A DNA stretch of 64,000 nt. It comes from Paraburkholderia sp. BCC1885. Its GTDB lineage: Bacteria > Pseudomonadota > Gammaproteobacteria > Burkholderiales > Burkholderiaceae. Position 1 is the stretch's first letter; each line of letters starts with the position of its first letter. The stretch lies in NCBI RefSeq assembly GCF_900996235.1, contig NZ_CAAJGM010000155.1, positions 62,001 through 126,000 on the forward strand, in the 5' to 3' direction. Both the position numbers and the translations under genes were made by a program. The notes beneath the pieces are model-generated. The model ran no database searches and was not told where the DNA came from. It worked only from the letters and a program-made list of their open reading frames with translations. Positions 7,749-15,413 of this stretch are shown in pieces.

Positions 7749-8677
7749 TCCGCGACACGCTCGTGGTCGACGCCGGCGATGTGCGCCTCGCCGTCTACGT
7801 CAGCGGACCGCGCGATGCACCGCCGCTGATTCTCGTGCACGGCTATCCGGACTCGGCTGCCGTGTGGGAGCCGCTGCGAGCCCAACTCGACGCGCGTTAT
7901 CGTGTGATTGCCTACGACGTCCGCGGCGCGGGCGGATCGGAAGCGCCGACGCAGCGCGCCGGCTACCGTCTGGAACAGCTCGCCGCCGATCTCGCCGCCG
8001 TCGCCGACGCCACCTGCGCGGGCCGGCCGTTTCATCTGGTCGGCCACGATTGGGGCTCGATCCAGAGCTGGGAGGCTGTCACCAGCGACGCATTCGCGGG
8101 CCGGATTGCGTCGTTCACGTCGATCTCCGGTCCGTGTCTCGATCATGCCGCGCTCGGCTTGCGCGGACACGGTGCACCGCCCTCCGGCCTGCACGGCGTG
8201 CGGCGATTCGCAAGCGGTCTGCGGCAAATGATCAAGTCGTGGTACATCTTTGTGTTCCATCTGCCGCTCGTGCCGGAACTGGCCTGGCGAGCCGGCCTCG
8301 CGCGCGGCTGGCCGCTCTGGTTACGACTCTTCGAACGTGTGCGTCACGCGCGAGACCCCGCCCAGCTGCGCAACTGCATTAACGGCCTGAATCTGTATCG
8401 GGCCAACTTTATCGACCGTTTGTTTCATCCCAGGACACGGCGCGCTCATGCGCCGGTGCAATTCATCGTGCCGTTGCGCGACCGTTACGTGGGACCGGCG
8501 CTGTCGCTCGGACTCGAAACATGGCTCGGCGACTACACGCGTGAAACAATCGACGCAGGCCATTGGGTCGTGCTGCGCGATCCCGTGGATATCGCGGCGA
8601 GAATCGACCGCTTTGCCGCCCAGCATCCCGCGCGCGACCGCGCACACCACGTCGGCGCGGTCGCGGCAAGCACGTAA
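7745..8677 (+). CDS. Alpha/beta-fold hydrolase, epoxide hydrolase-like
   Basis: A 310-residue cytoplasmic alpha/beta hydrolase. It begins at a GTG that overlaps the previous stop (GTGA), so it is translationally coupled to the PF10118 gene. The oxyanion motif HGYP is at residues 32-35, and the nucleophile elbow GHDWG at 100-104 places an aspartate (Asp102) where esterases have serine. HGxP together with an Asp nucleophile points to epoxide hydrolases or dehalogenases. The C-terminal GHW supplies the histidine. In the operon it could open an epoxide or cleave the lactone or ester made by the monooxygenase, though an Asp nucleophile makes ester cleavage less usual. Confidence 0.87.
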   Translation: MIRDTLVVDAGDVRLAVYVSGPRDAPPLILVHGYPDSAAVWEPLRAQLDARYRVIAYDVRGAGGSEAPTQRAGYRLEQLAADLAAVADATCAGRPFHLVGHDWGSIQSWEAVTSDAFAGRIASFTSISGPCLDHAALGLRGHGAPPSGLHGVRRFASGLRQMIKSWYIFVFHLPLVPELAWRAGLARGWPLWLRLFERVRHARDPAQLRNCINGLNLYRANFIDRLFHPRTRRAHAPVQFIVPLRDRYVGPALSLGLETWLGDYTRETIDAGHWVVLRDPVDIAARIDRFAAQHPARDRAHHVGAVAAST

Positions 8678-8822
8678 AAAGCGCCGGGTAGGCGGATCAC
8701 AAATAGCCACTATCATTGGGCAGGAATGCCAGGGGCGGTGCGGCTGCCCTATGCTCGCGGTTTGCAGAGAACCGACCGCCGTGTCCGCTGGGCGCGCGAA
8801 TCCATCGCACCGCCTCATCACC

Positions 8823-9710
8823 ATGCACGCCGCAGCCAATCAGGCAGAATTCACTGCGCTACGCACGCTGCTGCGCAGTCTCGGGCAGATCGCCCTGCAG
8901 CCTGACGCGATCACCGGCGCCTGCCTTCTCGCGGCATGGCTCGTCACCAGCCCGCGCCTTGCCTGTGCCGCGCTGATGGGCGCCGTCGCGGCGAACGTCT
9001 GCGCCGTGCTGGCCGGGTATGACGAAGCCGACACCCGCGCTGGACTCCACGGCTTCAATGGCGCGATAGCGGGACTCGCGACCTTCACGTTCATTGCCGA
9101 CGACGCCACCGCTGCCGCCGTGGCACTTCTCGCCGCCAGCGCCACGGCCTGGGGACTTGCGCCCTGGTCACGCTGGCTGCGCGCGCGAGGCCTGAGCATC
9201 TATTCGAGTCCGTGTCTGATCGTCACGTGGCTGTGGCTGCCGTTGATTCAACCGGTAGCCGCGCCACATGCGCCCGCGCATCCCGCTACGTTTTCACGTA
9301 TCACCGACGGTGTGCTTGGAGGACTCGCGCAGATGGGCTTCGCATCAGGCGCCGTCGCTGGCGTGCTGGTGCTGGCAGGCATTGCCGCGTCCTCATGGCG
9401 GCTTGCGATGTGGGCGCTCGCGGGCGCCGGATTGACGAGCGCCGCGCATCTATGGCTGGGTGGGAGCCCCGCCGCGTTTGACGCAGGACTGCTGGGGTTC
9501 AATGGCGCGCTGACGGCGCTCGCGCTCGCCGATGCCGGCTGGCCAGCCGTGCTCGGCGGGCTACTGGTGAGTACCGTCTTGCAGCAGGCGGCCGGTCATT
9601 ACGGATTGCCCGTGATGACGGCGCCCTTCGTGATCGCTACGTGGAGCGCTCAAAAGTTTTCGAAACGCTTTTCGACCAGATTTCCGTTCTTGAACAGAAA
9701 CACGACATGA
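8823..9710 (+). CDS. Urea transporter, UT family
   Basis: A 295-residue inner-membrane channel of the urea transporter family. The family's internal duplication is plain: GLHGFNGAIAGLA near residue 77 and LLGFNGALTALAL near 223, each the start of a selectivity-filter half. About ten hydrophobic segments are seen. No urease genes are present in the window, so urea would be used elsewhere. I chose ATG 8823; ATG 8751 in frame is possible but adds a polar, unlikely N-terminus. The last 61 bases overlap the convergent lipoprotein gene, and the tail after FVIATW is polar and may be an extension made by read-through past a lost stop. Confidence 0.85.
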   Translation: MHAAANQAEFTALRTLLRSLGQIALQPDAITGACLLAAWLVTSPRLACAALMGAVAANVCAVLAGYDEADTRAGLHGFNGAIAGLATFTFIADDATAAAVALLAASATAWGLAPWSRWLRARGLSIYSSPCLIVTWLWLPLIQPVAAPHAPAHPATFSRITDGVLGGLAQMGFASGAVAGVLVLAGIAASSWRLAMWALAGAGLTSAAHLWLGGSPAAFDAGLLGFNGALTALALADAGWPAVLGGLLVSTVLQQAAGHYGLPVMTAPFVIATWSAQKFSKRFSTRFPFLNRNTT

Positions 9711-9955
9711 AGCTGGCCGGATGCGCCGCCGACATAATCCCAGCGGCTGATATCGCCCGAGGAGTTGGCGGCGAAGGGACTTCCCAGCTTGTCGAGCACC
9801 TGTGCCTTCGACGTTCCCGCTGGAAACCGCTGTTCCATACTCTCGCGTGTCCAGTTATGCGTATGGATCTCGTTATAAGAATGCGTGGGTGTCACACAGC
9901 CACTGAGTCCAGCCAGGCAGACGGTCAGTGCCGTCACAACAGCTAACGTTTTCAT
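9650..9955 (-). CDS. Small outer-membrane lipoprotein, BamE/OmlA-like
   Basis: A 101-residue lipoprotein. The signal peptide ends in the lipobox LSGC, so Cys22 or so would be lipidated. The mature part contains RFPAGTSKAQVLDKLGSPF, the pattern shared by SmpA/BamE/OmlA proteins in which a short helix is followed by a beta hairpin, and WDYVGGASGQLHVVFLFKNG further on. The ATG at 9953-9955 is preceded by GAGAGAAAG on this strand. It is convergent with, and overlaps by 61 bases, the urea transporter. Whether it belongs to the BAM complex cannot be said; many paralogues of this fold exist. Confidence 0.8.
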   Translation of the reverse strand: MKTLAVVTALTVCLAGLSGCVTPTHSYNEIHTHNWTRESMEQRFPAGTSKAQVLDKLGSPFAANSSGDISRWDYVGGASGQLHVVFLFKNGNLVEKRFENF

Positions 9956-10073
9956 CTTTCTCTCACTCGAATCGGATGCATCAAGAATCACACGCCCGGC
10001 TTCGAACGACGATCAGACACATCCCAATCCACTGTCTGCGCGGCGATCTGGCGCATGGACAAGGGCGAGAGCA

Positions 10074-10110
10074 TAAAAAGACGGCGTCGCTGCCTGTCAG
10101 CAGGACGCCG
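10074..10110 (-). terminator. Rho-independent terminator on the minus strand without an obvious gene
   Basis: CGGCGTC at 10082-10088 pairs with GACGCCG at 10104-10110, with an additional inner GCTG/CAGC stem. On the minus strand the hairpin is followed by TTTTTAT. No minus-strand coding sequence lies upstream of it (to the right), so it may end a small RNA. Confidence 0.5.
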
Positions 10111-10129
10111 CTAGAACCACACTCGCGTG

Positions 10130-10156
10130 TCGGGGTCGACCGCACGAGAACCCCGA
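10130..10156. repeat. Inverted repeat beside the orphan terminator
   Basis: TCGGGGT at 10130-10136 and ACCCCGA at 10150-10156 make a perfect 7-bp stem with a 13-nt loop, twenty bases from the leftward terminator. Together the two hairpins would fold into a compact two-stem RNA if transcribed on the minus strand. Confidence 0.4.
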
Positions 10157-10502
10157 CGATAGCCGTTCACTAATCGCTTCTCAAGATGAAAAACCTGCCC
10201 TTGTAACGAAACGGCCGGTAGTCCTTACATCCGAGGAATGCCAGGCCGGACGCAGTCCCGCGTTGTGCGGACCTGACCCGCGCATAGCCACATTGGCCCG
10301 ACCAGCAGCGAACTTACAGATTCAAACACTTATTACGACAGCTTCGCAGTCCACGCGTCATCTCGCGTGAGCATCGCGCGGTCATAGAGCCGCTTTTCTC
10401 GCCTGATACTGGCCATCCGGCCAATGTTCAGGGTGAAATCAATCCGTTATCCTGACTTTTATCCGTTAGCAAAGCATTCGCTCTCCAGCGCCGGTATCGC
10501 GT

Positions 10503-10540
10503 GCGTCGCCTGCAAACTGCAAGCAGGTTGCAGGCGACGC
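10503..10540. repeat. Strong hairpin, 13-bp perfect inverted repeat
   Basis: GCGTCGCCTGCAA at 10503-10515 and TTGCAGGCGACGC at 10528-10540 pair perfectly across a 12-nt loop. No T tract follows on either strand, so it is not a classical terminator. It stands about 145 bases before the HigB start. Confidence 0.6.
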
Positions 10541-10658
10541 GCCAGCCTTAAAAGCCTGTTGCCGGACGCGGTCCATCCGTGCAGCGCGGCCCTGTTATCG
10601 CCCGCCGCTTGTCATCCTGTCTCCGGCCCGGTCGGCCAGGTGGATGGCTTGTTTTCGA

Positions 10659-10674
10659 ATAACATATTTGTTAT
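10659..10674. promoter_or_regulatory. Palindromic operator of the higBA toxin-antitoxin operon
   Basis: ATAACA-TATT-TGTTAT is a perfect 16-base palindrome ending 11 bases before the toxin start codon, in an AT-rich patch. Autorepression by the HTH antitoxin at such a site is the rule for higBA loci, so this is very likely the HigA operator. Confidence 0.65.
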
Positions 10675-10685
10675 GATGAGGTCCA

Positions 10686-11021
10686 ATGGCATTTGAGATC
10701 GACTTTTACAGTGAGAAGGTCAAAATCCAGATCGCTTCGTTGCCCAAAACACTATTGGCGCGCTTCATTACGCTGGCCGATCGCATGGAGCAATACGGTC
10801 CGAATCTCGGCGAACCGCACACCCAATCCCTGGGTGGCGGTCTCTTCGAAATGCGGCTGAAGGGAGCGGAAGGGATTGCCAGAGTGTTCTACTGCACCGT
10901 CGTCGGCTGTCGGATCGTGATGCTTCACTCCTTTGTGAAGAAGTCGCAGGACACGCCGCTTCATGAGCTGGAAGTGACTCGTACAAGATTACTGGAGGTC
11001 AAACGTGGCAACCTCGTATAA
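10686..11021 (+). CDS. higB: HigB-like toxin, RelE fold, phage Gp49-like
   Basis: A 111-residue predicted ribosome-dependent mRNA interferase of the PF05973 (Gp49-like) group. The core reads ARFITLADRMEQYGPNLGEP, then a FEMRLKGAEGIARVFY strand pair and HSFVKKSQDTP, the pattern shared by HigB and phage-derived RelE-like proteins. GAGG lies eight bases before the ATG. The toxin gene comes first and overlaps the antitoxin by 17 bases, which is the HigBA arrangement. A palindromic operator precedes the pair. Confidence 0.88.
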   Translation: MAFEIDFYSEKVKIQIASLPKTLLARFITLADRMEQYGPNLGEPHTQSLGGGLFEMRLKGAEGIARVFYCTVVGCRIVMLHSFVKKSQDTPLHELEVTRTRLLEVKRGNLV

Positions 11022-11295
11022 GGAACTGCGCAAATCGGCCCTCGCGGACCCCGAAGTCCGCACCGAAGTCGAGAGGCTGAATCGCGAAGAATATGCCCTG
11101 CTCGATGCGATTCTCGCGGCGCGGCACGCCGCCGGGCTGAATCAGGCACAAGTCGCCGAACGCATGGGCACCCAGGCGCCGGCGATCACGCGGCTCGAAC
11201 GCGCGCTCGCCTCGGGCAAGCATTCGCCGTCCATCGACACCCTGCGCAAATACGCCGCTGCTTGCGGCAAGAAACTCATCATCTCGATCGCCTGA
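11005..11295 (+). CDS. higA: HigA-like antitoxin with XRE helix-turn-helix
   Basis: A 96-residue antitoxin. Residues 45-75 form an XRE-type helix-turn-helix (LNQAQVAERMGTQAPAITRLE), followed by SIDTLRKYAAACGKKL, the usual closing helix of this group. It overlaps the toxin by 17 bases and has GGAGG-like sequence inside the toxin gene. It should neutralise HigB and bind the 10659-10674 palindrome. A long hairpin follows its stop at 11301. Confidence 0.9.
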   Translation: MATSYKELRKSALADPEVRTEVERLNREEYALLDAILAARHAAGLNQAQVAERMGTQAPAITRLERALASGKHSPSIDTLRKYAAACGKKLIISIA

Positions 11296-11300
11296 CCTGC

Positions 11301-11342
11301 AATACGCCGCGCGCGGCAGCGTCTGCTGCAGCGCGGTGTATT
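11301..11342 (+). terminator. Long hairpin after higA
   Basis: AATACGCCGCGC at 11301-11312 pairs with GCGCGGTGTATT at 11331-11342 with a single G-T wobble, and the loop carries its own GCAGC/GCTGC stem. A TTTT run comes only 8 bases later, so termination is likely but not textbook. Confidence 0.5.
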
Positions 11343-11397
11343 GACGCACTTTTCATTTCCGGGGCCGCATCGTCGTTCGCAGCACGATCGCAAAAAC

Positions 11398-11411
11398 TTG
11401 ATATCAATCAA
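11398..11411. promoter_or_regulatory. FNR/ANR box upstream of cioAB
   Basis: TTGATATCAATCAA matches the FNR-family consensus TTGAT-N4-ATCAA exactly. A TATCAA hexamer at 11431-11436 could be the -10 element, which would put the box near position -41, as in class II FNR promoters. The gene start is 167 bases downstream. In Pseudomonas the CIO genes are under ANR control, so the site makes biological sense. Confidence 0.8.
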
Positions 11412-11440
11412 CGATTTGGTATCTTAAAATTATCAAATCG
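11412..11440. promoter_or_regulatory. Second inverted repeat in the cioAB promoter
   Basis: CGATTTG at 11412-11418 and CAAATCG at 11434-11440 form a perfect 7-bp inverted repeat with a 15-base AT-rich spacer that would contain the -10 region. It directly abuts the FNR box and could be a repressor site; the regulator is unknown. Confidence 0.45.
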
Positions 11441-11577
11441 CACTGTGTGGCGCGTCTTATCGACGCACGCCGCGTCGCAGCAAAACGCTGCACATTCCCC
11501 TACTCTTGCGCCATCTGCCCACGGCAGTGCGTTTCGACAGCGGTCGATACGCGTAGCTTGCTTCCGGTATCAAAGCT

Positions 11578-13008
11578 ATGAATCCCGCAACCAGCATTTC
11601 CGCATTCGACCTGGCGCGCATCCAGTTCGCGTTCACGGTTTCGTTTCATATCGTCTTTCCCGCCCTGAGCATCGGGCTCGCCAGCTTCATTGCGGTGCTC
11701 GAATGGCGCTGGCTCAAAACCGGTAAGGCCTACTACAAAGATCTGTGCCTGTTCTGGTCGAAGATCTTTGCAGTGGCTTTCGGCATGGGCGTGGTCTCCG
11801 GCGTCGTCATGAGCTATGAGTTCGGCACCAACTGGTCGGGCTTCTCCAGTTTCGCCGGTCCGATCACCGGGCCGCTGCTGATGTACGAGGTCATGACGGC
11901 GTTCTTCCTCGAAGCCGGCTTCCTCGGCATCATGCTGTTCGGCTGGCAGCGCGTGGGTCCGCGTGCACACTTCGGCGCCACGCTGATGGTCGCCATCGGC
12001 ACGCTGATCTCGACCTTCTGGATCCTCGCCTCGAATAGCTGGATGCAGACGCCGCAAGGCTTCGCGGTCGAAAATGGTCATGTGGTGCCGCTCGACTGGT
12101 TCAAGATCGTGTTCAATCCGTCGTTTCCGTATCGCCTCGCGCATATGGCGCTGGCCGCGTTCATCGTCGCCGCGCTGGTGGTGGCCGCGGTGGGCGCGTG
12201 GCATCTGCTCAAGGGCCGGCGCGATCCGGCCGTGAAGAAGATGTTCTCCATGGCGCTCTGGATGCTCTTGATCCTCACGCCGATCCAGGCTTTCGTCGGC
12301 GACCAGCACGGCCTTAATACCCGCAAATACCAACCGGCCAAGATCGCGGCCATTGAAGGCCTGTGGAACACCGAAAAAGGCGGCACGGCGCTCAACCTGT
12401 TCGGCATTCCCGACATGAAGGCCGAAACCACCCGCTACGCGGTATCGGTCCCACACCTCGGCAGCCTGATTCTCACGCATAGCTGGGACGGCGAGATCCG
12501 CGGTCTGAAGGAATTCCCACCCGAAGACCGGCCGAATTCGACCGTCGTGTTCTGGAGTTTCCGCGTGATGGCGGGCCTGGGCGTGCTGATGATCCTGATG
12601 TCGGTCACCGCCTGGGTGCTGCGCCGGCGCGGCACGCTGTATGAGGCGAAGTGGTTCCAGAAACTCGCGGTGGCCATGGGTCCGACCGGTTTCGTCACGC
12701 TGCTGGCCGGTTGGGTGACCACGGAAGCCGGCCGTCAGCCGTGGGTCGTGTATGGCGTCATGCGCACCTCGCAAGCGGTGTCGCCACTCACCACCCAGCA
12801 GGTGGGCATCTCGCTGATGGCGTTCGTGATCGTCTACTTCCTCGTGTTCGGCACCGGCATCTACTACATGCTCAAGCTGATGCGCTCGGGTCCGGCGTTG
12901 CCCGGCCAGACGCCGCACGGCGTGCCTGATGTCACGCCCGGCGCGTTTCCCGGCGGCCCCGCGCGTCTGCCCCTGGCGGCAACCCGGTCGATCGCCGACG
13001 CCGCCTGA
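11578..13008 (+). CDS. cioA: Cyanide-insensitive cytochrome bd ubiquinol oxidase subunit I
   Basis: Subunit I of a bd-type terminal oxidase, which carries hemes b558, b595 and d and oxidises ubiquinol while reducing O2. The 476-residue protein has about nine membrane helices. His24 in VSFHIVFP is the expected heme ligand, and GDQHGLNTRKYQPAKIAAIEG marks the quinol (Q) loop. The Q loop is short, which is the feature of the CioA/cyanide-insensitive subtype compared with E. coli CydA. WVVYGVMRTSQAVSP follows near residue 395. A perfect FNR/ANR box lies upstream. The ribosome binding site is weak. Confidence 0.95.
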   Translation: MNPATSISAFDLARIQFAFTVSFHIVFPALSIGLASFIAVLEWRWLKTGKAYYKDLCLFWSKIFAVAFGMGVVSGVVMSYEFGTNWSGFSSFAGPITGPLLMYEVMTAFFLEAGFLGIMLFGWQRVGPRAHFGATLMVAIGTLISTFWILASNSWMQTPQGFAVENGHVVPLDWFKIVFNPSFPYRLAHMALAAFIVAALVVAAVGAWHLLKGRRDPAVKKMFSMALWMLLILTPIQAFVGDQHGLNTRKYQPAKIAAIEGLWNTEKGGTALNLFGIPDMKAETTRYAVSVPHLGSLILTHSWDGEIRGLKEFPPEDRPNSTVVFWSFRVMAGLGVLMILMSVTAWVLRRRGTLYEAKWFQKLAVAMGPTGFVTLLAGWVTTEAGRQPWVVYGVMRTSQAVSPLTTQQVGISLMAFVIVYFLVFGTGIYYMLKLMRSGPALPGQTPHGVPDVTPGAFPGGPARLPLAATRSIADAA

Positions 13009-13032
13009 ACCACACCGTCACGAGGTTAGAAA

Positions 13033-14037
13033 ATGGATGTCACCGTAGTGTGGGCCGCGATCATCGCGCTAGGCCTCTTCATGTATGTGGTGCTCGACGG
13101 CTTCGATCTGGGCATCGGCATCGTGTTTCCGTTCTTTCCCGATGAGAAGGAACGCAATCTGATGATGAACACCGTCGCGCCCATCTGGGACGGCAACGAG
13201 ACCTGGCTCGTGCTCGGCGGCGCGGGACTGTTCGCGGTATTTCCGGTGGTCTACGCCACCGTGTTGTCGGCGCTGTATCTGCCGCTGATTTTCATGCTGG
13301 CCTGCCTGATCTTCCGGGGCGTGTCGTTCGAACTGCGCGCCAAGGCGAATCGCACGAAGCATCTGTGGGATCTGGCCTTCATCGGCGGCTCGACGGGCGC
13401 GGCGTTTTTCCAGGGCATCGTGCTCGGCGCGTTTCTGCAAGGCATTCCGGTCGCCAACGGCAGCTACGCGGGCGGCGCCTTCGACTGGCTCACGCCGTTC
13501 AGCCTGCTGAGCGGCCTCGGCCTCGTCGCCACCTATGCGCTGCTCGGCTGCTGCTGGCTGGTCGCCAAAACGGAAGGCGATCTGCAGCGCCGCCTGCACA
13601 AGGTCGTGTGGCCGCTGACGATCATCCTGCTCGCCTTCATCGCCATGGTCAGCCTGTGGACGCCGCTGCAGGATCCAACGATCGCCCAGCGCTGGTTCGC
13701 CTCGGGCCTGTTCTATCGGTTGCTGCCGGTGCCGTTCCTCGTCGCGGTGTGCGCGTTTTTCATGCGCCGGGCGGTGCGTGGCCGGCATCACAAGACGCCC
13801 TTCGTGCTGGCGCTCGCGCTCGTGCTGATTGGCTACCTGGGTCTGCTGGTGAGCCTGTGGCCCTACGCCATTCCGTCGAGCATGACCCTCTGGCAAGCGG
13901 CCGCGCCGCGTTCCAGCCAGATGTTCACGCTGGCGGGCGCAGCGGTGATCATTCCTATCATCCTGACCTATACGACGCTCGGTTATTGGGTATTTCGCGG
14001 CAAGGTGAGTCATGACGACCAACATCACTATCACTAA
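13033..14037 (+). CDS. cioB: Cytochrome bd ubiquinol oxidase subunit II
   Basis: Subunit II of the same oxidase, 334 residues with eight or nine membrane helices. The family N-terminus is plain: a first helix ending in YVVLDGFDLGIG, followed by WDGNETWLVLGG near residue 52 and RGVSFELRAK near 95. GAGG precedes the ATG at 13033, 24 bases after cioA. The C-terminus is His-rich (HDDQHHYH). Its last 26 bases overlap the DUF2474 gene, so all three are probably made together. Confidence 0.95.
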   Translation: MDVTVVWAAIIALGLFMYVVLDGFDLGIGIVFPFFPDEKERNLMMNTVAPIWDGNETWLVLGGAGLFAVFPVVYATVLSALYLPLIFMLACLIFRGVSFELRAKANRTKHLWDLAFIGGSTGAAFFQGIVLGAFLQGIPVANGSYAGGAFDWLTPFSLLSGLGLVATYALLGCCWLVAKTEGDLQRRLHKVVWPLTIILLAFIAMVSLWTPLQDPTIAQRWFASGLFYRLLPVPFLVAVCAFFMRRAVRGRHHKTPFVLALALVLIGYLGLLVSLWPYAIPSSMTLWQAAAPRSSQMFTLAGAAVIIPIILTYTTLGYWVFRGKVSHDDQHHYH

Positions 14038-14164
14038 GCGGCAGCGCCCGCTGCCCGGCTGGGTCTGGTTTATCGCACTGTGGTGCGTCGGCGTGGGCGG
14101 GGCGATGTCGCTTGGCTTCGCCTTCAAAATCCTGATGAACCTGACGCTCTTCGCCGTCAAGTGA
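14012..14164 (+). CDS. DUF2474 small membrane protein, cytochrome bd-associated
   Basis: A 50-residue single-span protein beginning MTTNITITKRQRPLPGWVW and containing one hydrophobic helix (FIALWCVGVGGAMSLGF). Peptides of the DUF2474 family sit directly after cioB in many proteobacteria and probably play a CydX-like role in oxidase stability. The ATG at 14012 lies within the end of cioB, giving a 26-base overlap in a different frame. The basic, proline-containing N-terminus and single helix fit the family. The gene is too short for most gene finders. Confidence 0.82.
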   Translation: MTTNITITKRQRPLPGWVWFIALWCVGVGGAMSLGFAFKILMNLTLFAVK

Positions 14165-14668
14165 CCACACAGGCAGTCGCCGGCAAGGCAATTGCTAAAC
14201 CTTGCACCCGGCGCTTCAAAATCGGGCGGCTGTGGGCGTCTATGTAGCAGGCTGCAGCAAAAATAGTCGTCAGCGGAATGGATGTGAGACGGCGTGTGCA
14301 ATAGCGCATGACCGGGCCGCCTACCGCGAGCGCAGGAGACCTACCCGACGGCCACAGTCAGCACGGTTCCACGTTTTCGAGTGCCGCGCGGGGGGAACCG
14401 CGCACGAAAAAAACGAAGACGCCACCCGAGCGCCCTGAGAGACACCTGTTGACGCCGATCCAGCCTATGATCGCGTCATCAGGCAATGAAGTAGCGGCAG
14501 TCCAGAATAAGCCTTGCATTCAGGGAGGCTCGCGGTAGACGAGGCCACGCGTTTTGGGGTGGCCTGACGGGACGGATGGCGCCGGACGGGGGACGCGCCA
14601 TCCGCGTCCGGCATCGGCGAAATAACGATGGAAACGACCAACGCGCAGGGCCGACACGCGGAGACATC
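14165..14668. other. Intergenic region before the response regulator
   Basis: About 500 bases without a credible gene. The final part, 14574-14612, has two interleaved stems described separately. No clear promoter consensus is visible. The GC-rich frames that are open here have no family resemblance and no ribosome binding sites. Confidence 0.4.
14574..14612 (+). promoter_or_regulatory. Interleaved stems in the response-regulator leader (possible pseudoknot)
   Basis: Stem A pairs GGATGGCG (14574-14581) with CGCCATCC (14596-14603). Stem B pairs GCCGGACG (14581-14588) with CGTCCGGC (14605-14612). Both are perfect 8-bp stems and the arms alternate A-B-A-B, so they either form a pseudoknot or exclude each other. 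They end 56 bases before the start codon at 14669. Confidence 0.4.
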
Positions 14669-15391
14669 ATGAAGTTTCTTGTGGCCGACGACCATGAACT
14701 GATCCGCCAGGGCGTCAAGGGATTGCTCCGCGGACTCGACCCCGACGCCCAGTTCGACGAAGCCGACAGCTGGGAAACCCTCGCCGCCGCCGCGCGGCCC
14801 GACGCCGACCACGATCTGGCCATCGTCGATCTGCACATGCCCGGCATGAGCGGCGCGGCCTCGCTCGAAATCCTGTTCAAAGAGAATCCGGCGCTGCCGG
14901 TGGTGGTGCTCTCAGCCGAAGAATCTCCCGACGAGATGCGCGCTGTCCTCGCGGCCGGCGCCCTTGGCTTCGTACCGAAGCGCCAGCCTGCCAGCGTCAT
15001 GCTCAAAGCTATCGAACTCGTGCTGTCCGGCGGCGCGTATGTGCCGATGGAAGCGCTGAGCCTGCTCGGCACGCGCGAAGCCATCCCGCCAGCCGCGCCG
15101 GCCAACAGCGCCGCCGCGCCAGCAGCTTCCCTGACCGAACCGCTGGCCCAGGTGGCTGCATTGCAGCCGCATCAGCAGCATCTGCTGGAAAACCTCTCGC
15201 CGCGGCAACAGGACATCATGCGGCTCGTACACCGCGGTTGGACCAACAAGATGATCGCGCGCGAGCTGGGCGTCGCGGAAGGAACCGTCAAGGTGCATCT
15301 GTCGGTAATCTTTCGGGCGCTCGGCGTTCATAACCGCTCGACGGCGATCGCCGTCATCAATGGCTGGCTCGAGGCCGGCAAAACCCTGTAG
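14669..15391 (+). CDS. LuxR/NarL-family response regulator
   Basis: A 240-residue two-component response regulator. The receiver domain spans residues 1-120, with the acidic pair DD at 7-8, phospho-acceptor Asp54 in IVDLHMPG, a serine in VLSAEES and a lysine in VPKRQP. An Ala-rich linker leads to a C-terminal LuxR helix-turn-helix (LSPRQQDIMRLVHRGWTNKM, then GVAEGTVKVHLS). The ATG at 14669 follows GGAGA. It converges with the hybrid histidine kinase, 22 bases apart, and that kinase is its most likely partner. Its targets may include the sigma-like and GMC genes that follow the kinase. Confidence 0.93.
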   Translation: MKFLVADDHELIRQGVKGLLRGLDPDAQFDEADSWETLAAAARPDADHDLAIVDLHMPGMSGAASLEILFKENPALPVVVLSAEESPDEMRAVLAAGALGFVPKRQPASVMLKAIELVLSGGAYVPMEALSLLGTREAIPPAAPANSAAAPAASLTEPLAQVAALQPHQQHLLENLSPRQQDIMRLVHRGWTNKMIARELGVAEGTVKVHLSVIFRALGVHNRSTAIAVINGWLEAGKTL

Positions 15392-15413
15392 ACGCGGGTT
15401 TCATGCCGCCCGC

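Larger units (their letters stand above)
9956..10685. other. 730-base intergenic region with several hairpins
   Basis: No gene is convincing here. The region holds a leftward terminator-like hairpin (10074-10110), a second hairpin (10130-10156), a very strong 13-bp hairpin (10503-10540) and the palindromic operator of higBA (10659-10674). The short frames present have poor codon texture. The density of secondary structure suggests regulatory RNA or remnants of repeats. Confidence 0.5.

Noticed and set aside
10424-10696. A 90-codon frame before higB
   Set aside because: It runs through the strong hairpin and the higBA operator and overlaps the higB start; the translation has no domain.
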